Shown in pieces: positions 1 to 6,923 of a stretch of 10,844 nt of DNA. The notes beneath the pieces were generated by a model. That model did no database searches and was not told the DNA's origin. It saw nothing but the letters and a program-made list of their open reading frames with translations. The DNA lies in NCBI GenBank assembly GCA_003833135.1, contig QZLH01000749.1:1-10844 (forward strand). Direction: 5' to 3'. Origin of the DNA: Oehlia diaphana (lineage: Eukaryota > Glomeromycota > Glomeromycetes > Glomerales > Glomeraceae). Positions within the stretch are counted from its first letter, which is position 1, and each line of letters begins with the position of its first letter. The translations under genes were made by a program, and so were the position numbers.

Positions 1-8
1 TGTAAACA

Positions 9-81
9 AATCGGCAACCAATCGGTCACCAATCTGACATAGCCGATTGGTGACTGATTGGTGATTGATTGGTGACCGATT
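9..81. repeat. Inverted array of an 11-bp motif (first copy)
   Basis: The left arm holds head-to-tail copies of aatcggtcacc (9-35). The right arm holds head-to-tail copies of its reverse complement, ggtgaccgatt, in variants (45-81). The step is 11 bp. The two arms can pair into a hairpin or cruciform. The same arrangement recurs at about 210-272 and, expanded, at 400-570. Confidence 0.85.
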
Positions 82-536
82 GTCAATAATAAACAAAATA
101 TTTATCAGAATAAACTCAAAAGCTCAGATTAAGTATAATTTGACTTTCTTTATAAGACTATAATGCTAATTTTTTAACTTTAATAACGTAAATCAAATAT
201 TGTAAACAAATCGACAACCAATCCGTCATCAATCGGTTATGTCAGATTGGTGACCGATTGGTGACTGATTGTCAATAATAAACTTAATTTATTTATCAGA
301 ACAAACTCAAAAGCTCAGATTAAGTATAATTTGACTTTCTTTATAAGACTATAATGCTAATTTTTTAACTTTAATAACGTAAATCAAATATTGTAAACAA
401 ATCGGCAACCAATCGGTCATTAATCGGTCATATGACTGATTGGTGACTAATTGGCAATCTATAACCGATTGGTGACCGATAGGTAACAGATTGAAAGAAT
501 CGGTCACCAATAGGTAACCAATCAGTCACAAATCAT

Positions 537-566
537 TCACCAATCGGTCATATGACCGATTGGTGA
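537..566. repeat. 30-bp perfect palindrome
   Basis: Bases 537-566 are identical to their own reverse complement, centred on catatg at 549-554. It is built from the same 11-bp motif as the array and forms its right edge, about 30 bases before the truncated Tc1-like transposase. Confidence 0.9.
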
Positions 567-594
567 CCGATTTTTCATATTTTGACTTGTGTCA

Positions 595-1149
595 AGATTT
601 GCTCTTTTTCAATCAGATGGCCGAGCAAGAGTATAGAGAAGTCCTGGAGAAACATACAATAAAGATTGTATTCAACCTACAGTTAAGTTTGGGGGAGGAT
701 CAGTAATGTTTTGGGGGTGTTTTGGTTGGCATGGGGTTGATCCTTTGGTTGTGGTGGAGGGAAGTATGGATTCTGACGAATACGTTAATATTCTGGCTAA
801 CCATTTTATCCCATGGGTTGACAATTACCCTAACTCCATTTTTCAACAAGATGGAGCGTCTTGTCATACTTCAACTTACAGTGTTTGGTGGATGAGAACA
901 CATAGTATTCCGATTTTAGACTGGGTGGCACAGAACCCTGATCTAAACCCGATCGAAAATCTGTAGAACTATTTGGATTATCAGGTTTGTAAAAGAAAGC
1001 CTTTGCCTAAGTCTAAACAGGAGTTAATTGGGGTAGTACAAGAGGAATGGCGAAAAATCACAATTAAAACATGCCATGGCCTAATTTTAAGTATGCCTAA
1101 TCGGGTTAAAGCAGTAATTAGGGCCAAAGGTGGCCATACTAAATATTAA
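595..1149 (+). pseudogene. Tc1/mariner-like transposase, 5'-truncated, two stops
   Basis: One frame runs from 595 to a TAA at 1147-1149 and reads as the C-terminal half of a Tc1-type DDE transposase. Visible landmarks are the SRF...LF..DGR block (595-630), GGGSVM-WGCF (691-717), QQDGA-CHTS carrying the second catalytic Asp (about 844-873), QNPDLNPIENL carrying the catalytic Glu (931-963), and the usual SMP.R...VI.AKGG.TKY tail (1090-1146). Two in-frame TAG codons, 634-636 and 964-966, both sit where this family normally has Trp. The N-terminal DNA-binding region and the first catalytic Asp are absent; the repeat array occupies that place. Family assignment is secure, and the gene is dead. Confidence 0.92.
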
Positions 1150-1327
1150 TTTTTTAGCTATAATATTTTACGTATAATAACTTTATATTTTATATTTTAA
1201 TATAATAAAATTTATTTGTCAATTAATAAGTACGAAAAAATTTTTTTTATGTACATAAAATTATAAATTTTACATACGAATTTTATAAATAAAAAAAAAA
1301 TCCGAATACTTTTTGTAGGCCAGTGTA
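1150..1327 (+). mobile_element. Tc1-like element right end with terminus and TA target
   Basis: This is the AT-rich 3' noncoding part of the Tc1-like element. Bases 1301-1325 read inward, on the minus strand, as cactggcctacaaaaagt followed by attcgga, the typical form of a Tc1-group terminal inverted repeat. TA at 1326-1327 is the expected target dinucleotide. No matching left terminus is present, so this is a one-ended relic. Confidence 0.75.
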
Positions 1328-1476
1328 ATATCAAGGTGGACCGCTCGCTCTTCATTTTTCTCTGTTAAAGGATTTGAGTGAACTTGGTTTGCTGAAATTT
1401 CAGTCACAGCTGAGAGGATGTGTTTTTCTTTCATGGATGAATTAATTTCTTAAATCAGACCCTGTTCGTTTTTTCG
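1328..1476. other. Short intergenic stretch
   Basis: No gene is seen. It holds aacttggttt (1381-1390) followed by gctgaaattt, and a perfect 12-bp palindrome ctgaaatttcag (1393-1404). The inverted aaaccaagtt followed by gctgaaattt recurs at 2160-2180, on the other side of the coiled-coil gene. Confidence 0.5.
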
Positions 1477-2094
1477 CTAAAATTTTTTCTCTCTATTCCT
1501 TTGCCTAATCCTGTCACTAGTCATTTTCTTATCCATCTTGTTTAAGAAAGCATCTGTCTCTTTTTTCTCTGATGATTTAGCTAAAGTCGCTAAAGTATGA
1601 TCACTCACATCCTCCTTCTCATATACATTTGATGCCATATTAATAGTATTCGAGGAAACAGAGCTTTGAAGCTCTATCTCATCTATAGCATTCTGATCAT
1701 ATCCTGAAATCATTTCTTTAGAAATAACCTCTGATTGATGGGAAGTTAACTGTTTGCTTTCTTTGTTATTGTCTCTTAGTTTCACTACTTCAGCCTTAAT
1801 CTCAGCAATTTCAACATCACGCCTAACATTCTCGGCTGAAGAATCTTCCTTGTTTTTCTTTAGCTCTTCGATTTCAGCCTTGAGTTTGGCAATTTCAGCA
1901 TCACGCATCTCATTATATTCCCCATTCGCTCTTAGAACTTCGGTACGCATGCGCTTAAATTCAGCTATTTCAGCATCAGATATTGAGAGCTTGATTCTAA
2001 GATCACAGATCTCAGTATTCCCCTTCCTAAGCTCTGCATTCTCAGCCTCAAGTTCAGTGATGCGCTGTTTCAATACTTCAAGCTCGGATGACAT
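1477..2094 (-). CDS. Coiled-coil protein of a fungal expanded family
   Basis: The ATG at 2094 opens 205 codons with no intron needed. Residues ~8-115 are a strong coiled coil rich in Glu, Lys, Leu and Ile. It contains three near-repeats starting D-A/V-E-I-A (about residues 40, 65 and 93); at DNA level these are the recurring (g/c)aatttca(g/a)catcacg stretches near 1806, 1889 and 1966. A Ser/Asn-rich linker follows (~115-170), then a basic C-terminus ending IRQRNREKKF. I recall this tail from many Rhizophagus coiled-coil proteins of unknown function. The TAG at 1479-1477 may itself be a mutation: eight more sense codons follow in frame before a TAA at 1452-1450. A minus-strand TATATA lies about 25 bases upstream. 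Role unknown; perhaps a scaffold or filament-like protein. Confidence 0.75.
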   Translation of the reverse strand: MSSELEVLKQRITELEAENAELRKGNTEICDLRIKLSISDAEIAEFKRMRTEVLRANGEYNEMRDAEIAKLKAEIEELKKNKEDSSAENVRRDVEIAEIKAEVVKLRDNNKESKQLTSHQSEVISKEMISGYDQNAIDEIELQSSVSSNTINMASNVYEKEDVSDHTLATLAKSSEKKETDAFLNKMDKKMTSDRIRQRNREKKF

Positions 2095-2250
2095 GATCTA
2101 TATAATACTAATACACTGTATATAAGCATTCAAAATAAAAAAAGTCACATGATTTTGGTAAACCAAGTTCGCTGAAATTTTCCCAAGAAAATTTTTTATT
2201 AATACATGCAAAATAAATACAAAGGTTTGGGACATAGTCTGCGATACATA
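2095..2250 (-). promoter_or_regulatory. Probable promoter of coiled-coil gene, plus 3' end of SAM gene
   Basis: Read on the minus strand, this 156-base gap holds AATAAA at 2200-2195, about 50 bases after the SAM-gene stop, which is a plausible polyadenylation signal. It also holds TTATATACAG at 2126-2117, about 25-30 bases before the coiled-coil ATG. Both are short AT-rich motifs in AT-rich DNA, so they are suggestive only. Confidence 0.3.
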
Positions 2251-3441
2251 TTATTTTTTGATTAATTTTTTGATCCTAGCCCTCTTACTAGTTGGGGAAC
2301 TATCTACACTAACCCTATCCTTTAACAGCCCAACAATTATACCTATTACCCTTTTCACGTTATTTTGAAGTAACTCGGGATTTTTCTTGACGGCAGACTT
2401 CGTGAGATTAATCTGATATTCACTACCACTTGTACAGTAAATACCGTCTAGAGTATATATTATAAAATGCCACTCTGTTCCTGTGGTCACAATGCCATAG
2501 ATATAGTCGAAAGAGTCATTCCCGAATGCTTGATCTGCAGTTCGTTTTTTCTTATTTGTTTGAAACGCACTTTCAAATTGCGTCAGATTCTGAAGAAAAA
2601 ATAAAATGCTATTAATACTATTGAATCTCTTTCAGCTTTGACGCTCTATATAAATCACGAACGGATAGTAAACTTACCTGTGCATATCCGATTTTAATAT
2701 TACGATCGGTAATACATAGGAGGTCTTCTAAACTTTTGATTGCATAGTCTACTCTGCCTATTGCATCCTCACCAGATATATCTTTCTATAAAACTATAAA
2801 TATATCTTGGGAGGTAAGTTTTTTAGCTATAACGATGGATGCATGGAGGATTAATAAAATAAATTCACAGCGTGTCACCTCATTGGCATCGGTCATGGTT
2901 TTCACATTTGAAAGTTTTAAGATTATATCCTCTATACAGTGATCGAAAGCCTTATCATTGACATTAATCTCCTCGAAGACTGTGGAGAAAAAATAAGTGA
3001 TTATTACTATATTTATGATGGACCATTCTAGAGTAGGTGTAAAATAAAAATAATCACTCACCGGGAGTAAATTGCTTAATGCTTGTCATTGACCTTATTT
3101 TTTCGCAACATCTCCTTCAAATCGTCAAGAGTTTTAAGTGAAGAATAGTTTCGTAATTTCTGGCTGAGGCCTTCAATGAATTTTGCAAGAACTGTTGCTG
3201 GACCTAATGTGAAGCCAATACTACGAAAGTCCTCTTTAGTTAACTTGAGAAAGGCAAGACCAGAAATTTTCTCTTTACAAAGTATTTTAATATCATCTTT
3301 ATCAAGTTTTAAGTTTTTCCTCCTCAAATAATCAATAAGCTCCTCTGTGTTAAAGTCCTTAACCACGTCTGACATTGTTCTAGTAGAAATTTCTTCTGTT
3401 ATTGAGACGGATGAAGCGGGTGAAGAAGCTTGTGAAGACAT
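2251..3441 (-). pseudogene. SAM-domain protein gene, three exons, frameshift and stop
   Basis: Exon 1 is 3441-3062, exon 2 is 2979-2678 and exon 3 is 2589-2251. Introns 3061-2980 (gtgagt...ccacag) and 2677-2590 (gtaagt...cttcag) have good ends and keep phase. Exon 1 encodes a Ser-rich N-terminus and a SAM domain (residues ~30-92), a helical protein-interaction module. Exons 2 and 3 encode a conserved helical region and a C-terminal domain ending in a basic KRARIKKLIKK tail. I recall this whole layout as a large Rhizophagus family of unknown function. Two lesions break it. A frameshift near 3079-3092 brings in a TAA (3078-3076), while the next frame continues correctly through the splice (SIKQFTP|VFEE). 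An in-frame TAG sits at 2788-2786. A 121-residue SAM-only product could still be made. Sequencing errors are possible, but two lesions favour a pseudogene. Confidence 0.85.
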
Positions 3442-3799
3442 AGTTTTTATATATGCGAGTTTGTGCTTGCGAAAAAAATATGCACTCGACTGCAGTTACA
3501 GGTAAAGCTGATTTATGGATATAAAAGTATTTTTAGTTTTCGAAATAAAGCGTTCGGAGAGAAATGATAGATTTTTTGTATCGATTCATAATGCATTTGC
3601 CCAATATACAGTATATATATGCAATTAATATGTAGTACAAGATTGTCAGGCGATTATGTTACATTATTACACATGACATTTTTCAAGATTTATGACAAGA
3701 ACATAATATATGCTTTATTTATGAAATAAATCATTACCAGAACTGGCTTACAATACATAAAAAAAATGTGGATATATCGCTATTACATGATAAAAAAGA
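3442..3799. other. Intergenic, no gene seen
   Basis: AT-rich sequence between the SAM gene start and the crinkler-like fragment. AATAAA occurs on the minus strand near 3725-3716, downstream of the crinkler-like fragment. I found no convincing downstream exon for that fragment here, only a weak ccag acceptor near 3740. Confidence 0.5.
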
Positions 3800-4095
3800 T
3801 TATACTGACCGGGGGTATACAGTGATATGGAAGTGTTCTGCTTTAGGCTTCTCAGTAAAATAATTGGAAATACTAGCACGACTATTCATTACCTCTTCAT
3901 TATTGCTTCCGGCTTGAATTATACATATTTTGAGTGGGATCTCAACCCCCAATCTGCTTTGAATTGTAGCCTTGAGAATGCTGTAACATTCATCTTTTTC
4001 AACTGTAATCGCCTGCATTACTTTAACGTAAGAGATATTCATAAATTTCCTATAGAAATGATAAGACAATTGAGAGTAATATTATTATCATCCAT
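3800..4095 (-). pseudogene. Crinkler-like N-terminal domain fragment
   Basis: An ATG at 4095 opens a frame with the short ITLNCLI-type start seen in crinkler (CRN) N-termini. That frame hits TGA within ~20 codons, and the match continues in another frame from about 4070. The second frame reads V-x-KDE...S-I-LK, then G-VEIPLKI, and ends ISNYFTEKP...HFHITVYP, a pattern like the ubiquitin-like header domain of crinkler proteins in Rhizophagus and oomycetes. A possible donor (gtcagt) follows the last match near 3810, but no effector or nuclease-like C-terminal domain is seen downstream. The frameshift near 4050-4070 and the missing C-terminus suggest a decayed copy. The overlapping plus-strand frame 3827-4123 has no family resemblance. 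Recognition is from pattern memory and is moderately secure. Confidence 0.5.
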
Positions 4096-4705
4096 TTCAA
4101 CTCCTAAATGCAAGAATCCATAGTGAGAAAATTGCTTGGCCCACTCGCATTAAAGAACATATACTGTACATACCTTATTTTGCGTTATTTTTTATAGGAA
4201 TGTTTTTTGCGGATAGTTGGCTGAACTTTCACATACCAGTACATGCTTTATATCTTACTGGAAAAAAAGATAGGGAAATAAGAATAGTGATTAGCATTGA
4301 CGTATAATGCCAAGAGCTCTATGAAAGCACATGTAAATGGAATTTTCATATCTTTTCACATGTAGATCTATCAGAGAGACACAAAGGTAGTTAGTTCTTG
4401 TAGATCTTGAAATTACGAGTCCCTCAGCCCTTCATAACATATACTTTTGATGTTAATATTTACTTTTACAATAGGTCCTGTGTTGCTTGTAGACATTCTT
4501 TCACATTTTCTCATGATTATTTGGGAAAAAATAGAGGTAGTAGTTAGTATGAATATATATGCGAAAATTAATATGCTTTATCACCTTAACGGCTATTGCA
4601 CAAGACCTGTCTGATGATCCACTTATTTTTGTCGCATAATCTGTGGTTCAGCAAAAATCTTCTGAGCTGGTGATCACTGCTCCAGTTGATGATTAGTATT
4701 CTGAA
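4096..4705. other. Intergenic, no gene seen
   Basis: About 600 bases with no recognisable coding frame on either strand. Its right part (4600-4705) is the region just 3' of the F-box/LRR pseudogene. No RNA gene or transposon terminus was recognised. Confidence 0.5.
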
Positions 4706-5590
4706 TCAAATCTCCCCTATTCTCCTTAGTTCATCGTTAAAATAATCATGTACAGATATAATATCTCCTGGTGCATCAACTGACATTCTCAGTCTCCTTG
4801 ACAGTTCATACATTCCACGATATATATCAAAATAGGCTGGTATTATGGTACACATAAAATTCTCAACATGAATATTTGGATTAAGTGAGAAAACCAGCTG
4901 ATCTATGGCTTCTTTGCTAACAATATCACACCCTTTCAATTTGAGATACTTTAAATTAAGATATGAACTACCAATTTCTTTAATAATCTCATTAGTAACT
5001 CCACAATAGCTAAAGTCAAGATGTTGAAGTCTTGGGCAAAAATGGATAATATCACCAATCGATATTTGAGTAATCTCTGTGTGATAAGAAATATTTAGAT
5101 ATTCTAGTTTGAGACATGACCGTGCAATTGCACATAGGCCTTTATCAGTCACTCTCCCACCATTAAAGGTTATGAACCCACTCTTTTGCAAATTAAGATA
5201 CTACAGATTGGAATATGTCTCTGCTATTCGATTTAGTATTTTATCGCCAAATCCTGTGCTAAAATTTTAAGTCTAAATGGACTATATTTGAAAATAAGTG
5301 TGAAATACCATTGAATTTTTTATCTGAAAGTGGATAGTAATTTGAAACTTCTAGATGAGTTAGATCTGAGCTACAAATCGGCTTTTGTCTTCTATTTATT
5401 ATTTTCATAAATTTTTTTAACTGAAAGTGATTTATGCTACTTCATTTTAACTCAACGTGTTTCCATAGAATAGGAGTACTGCATCTGTACTAAACTGAAG
5501 CCAGCAAATAAATAGAGCAGAATAAAGTGCTTTATTTACCGCTAGGAAATATAAAATCTACTCTAATATGGTGCTGAAAGTCTATACTCA
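4706..5590 (-). pseudogene. F-box/LRR protein pseudogene
   Basis: The open part, 5191-4706, contains leucine-rich repeats of the F-box-associated type (VTDKGLCAIARSC..LEYLNIS, LQHLDFSYCGVT, LKYLKLKGCDI). It ends in the conserved VHDYFNDELRRIGEI tail at the TGA near 4706. The gene clearly extends upstream through lesions: a TAG at 5203-5201 inside an LRR, a one-base frameshift at the aaaatttt run 5261-5270, a TGA at 5444-5442, a frameshift near 5491-5505, and a TAG at 5560-5558. Upstream of these I read more LRRs (LTHLEVS, IVHLDL), then STPILWKHVEL and NKALYSAL, the second half of an F-box. Family members act as substrate adaptors of SCF ubiquitin ligases. This copy cannot make a full protein. 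The exact start is not resolved. Confidence 0.8.
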
Positions 5591-5857
5591 ACAATCACAT
5601 AATTTTATTTTAATTTTCTCAGAACTGAACCCTTAACCACATGACTAGAGATCAGCCAATAAAAATCCAAGATTTCTGAGATTTTCAAAAAATATGTATC
5701 ACGTAAATTTTCACACGTATAACATTCACGCTTTATTTTTAATTAACGGTAGTTTTTGTAGATTCTATAGATTTTAATAACGCAAACACAATTAATGACT
5801 ATAGAACATAAAGCGGTTAAGTATTTATTTAATTTCTTTATTATTGTTAATTGCGTT
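5591..5857. other. Intergenic, possible CCAAT element
   Basis: This lies upstream of the F-box/LRR relic on the minus strand and 3' of the transposase relic. CCAAT at 5656-5660 (ATTGG on the minus strand) sits ~70-90 bases before the likely F-box start, so it could be a promoter remnant. Nothing else is recognised. Confidence 0.3.
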
Positions 5858-6540
5858 TTATGTATCTAACTGCTCCATTATTTTTTCAATATTTTCAGGT
5901 AAGCAACGATGCGATTTATATTTGCTAATAACCTATTCAACAATCCTACCTTCTAATCCCTTATTGCATGCATCCATGTGCTTCCATGATTTGCATACAA
6001 ACTTACAGATGGTCGATATAGGAACACTAATGAGAACTTTCAAAACCTGTACCAATAAATCATTGGTTATAATTGCATAGCTATCTTGTTTCCCATTTTG
6101 TGAAACCCAGTATCGCTCTATGAAGTTACATTCGCAATAGAACTTCGGGTAACATTCAAAAATGTATCCTACTTTTTAATTATTGCTTCTTCTAATATTG
6201 ACCGTTGTTTACAAAAATCCGCTTGCAGTGATATTATTCGTCATGCACAACATTCTAGTCTTTCTGAATCAACTCCATCTTATTTTCCAGAACACTACTC
6301 ACACGTCAAACGGATACTGTTTACTGGCTAAAGATTACGTTCTGTAAGTACTTATTTAATACCTTTCAGTTTTCCTTTTAGTTTATCATTATCTGAAAAT
6401 ACCATCAATTGCATAATCTTATTTCCGTCTTCATTAATGTACTAACCATCATGCATTTTAGGTTATGCACCTTCAGAACTCAAGTTCATTCTCATTGCAA
6501 TCAGTACATCAGCTGCCATTGCATTATGATTTGTTGATTA
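5858..6540 (-). pseudogene. DDE-superfamily transposase relic, many stops
   Basis: Reading 6540 to 5858 on the minus strand and ignoring stops gives one continuous family match. From 6504 to about 6170 a single frame reads MRMNLS...PKMHDG, NEDGNKI, KLKGKLKGIK, ERLECCA, ISLQADF, ILEEAI. After a frameshift near 6170 the next frame gives YPKFYCECNFIERYW, whose Glu (6118-6116) matches the catalytic Glu of a fungal DDE-endonuclease family that normally reads PKFHCELNFIE. It continues to KYKSHR.LPENI and a terminal TAA at 5860-5858. In-frame stops are at 6465, 6444, 6354, 6330, 6297, 6282, 6243 and 5935 (first bases). The upstream, presumably N-terminal, part is missing. Terminal repeats were not found. 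Divergence suggests an old insertion. Confidence 0.75.
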
Positions 6541-6923
6541 ACATATGGGCCGATTTGGCTCAATTCACTAATTAAATTTTAGTGATAATTATGAATTTTA
6601 ATCATCATGATGCTCATAATAGTGATGACATCATATGATGCATATGACATTTTCGTATTTAAACCAATAATCAAAGGTTTAACATTTGTTTGAAACTTGA
6701 AATCGCAAGTACGAACCAAATTGCAAATTGGTTTCGAATTGGTATTTTTAGGAAGAAACTGGTTTTTTTTAGAATTGGTAAGTGTTATTTTAAAAGAACA
6801 AAATATTGATAATTAGCAAAGCTTTTTGGCTTTAAAATACAAAAAATAGCAGAAATAATTCAATTATGTTAGAACAAAGTGAAAGTAATATACTTTTTTG
6901 TATATTTTTTTTTAACATTATAG
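6541..6923. other. Noncoding AT-rich stretch with AATTGGT repeats
   Basis: No gene is seen. Bases 6720-6780 hold repeated (a/g)aattggt / aactggt blocks. GTAAGT at 6778-6783 and an acceptor ending tatag at 6923 could bound a 146-bp first intron of the next gene, but I see no convincing upstream exon. Confidence 0.35.

Larger units (their letters stand above)
1..570. repeat. Tandem array of ~195-bp units
   Basis: Two complete units (1-200 and 201-391) and the start of a third (from 392) begin with the same tgtaaacaaatcg block. The last ~100 bases of units 1 and 2 (from tttatcaga to aatcaaatat) are almost identical. Each unit has two parts: a motif-rich palindromic section and an AT-rich spacer. 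The third unit lacks the spacer and instead expands the palindromic section (392-570). The window opens exactly at a unit boundary, so the array probably continues to the left. No coding potential is seen. Confidence 0.9.

Noticed and set aside
1..570. CRISPR-like array
   Set aside because: Spacers are near-identical between units, repeats are palindromic arrays, and the surrounding genes are eukaryotic with introns.
1754..2125. Plus-strand frame of 123 codons
   Set aside because: It is the antisense of the coiled-coil gene; its Ser/Leu-rich composition is the mirror of the Glu/Lys coiled coil.
3446..3453. TATATAAA as TATA box of the SAM gene
   Set aside because: It lies only 4 bases before the assigned ATG, too close for a normal TATA box unless translation starts at the next Met (residue 23).
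3827..4123. Plus-strand frame of 98 codons
   Set aside because: It overlaps the crinkler-like fragment in antisense and shows no domain pattern.
5844..6080. Plus-strand frame of 78 codons
   Set aside because: It is antisense to the minus-strand transposase relic, which gives a far better family match.
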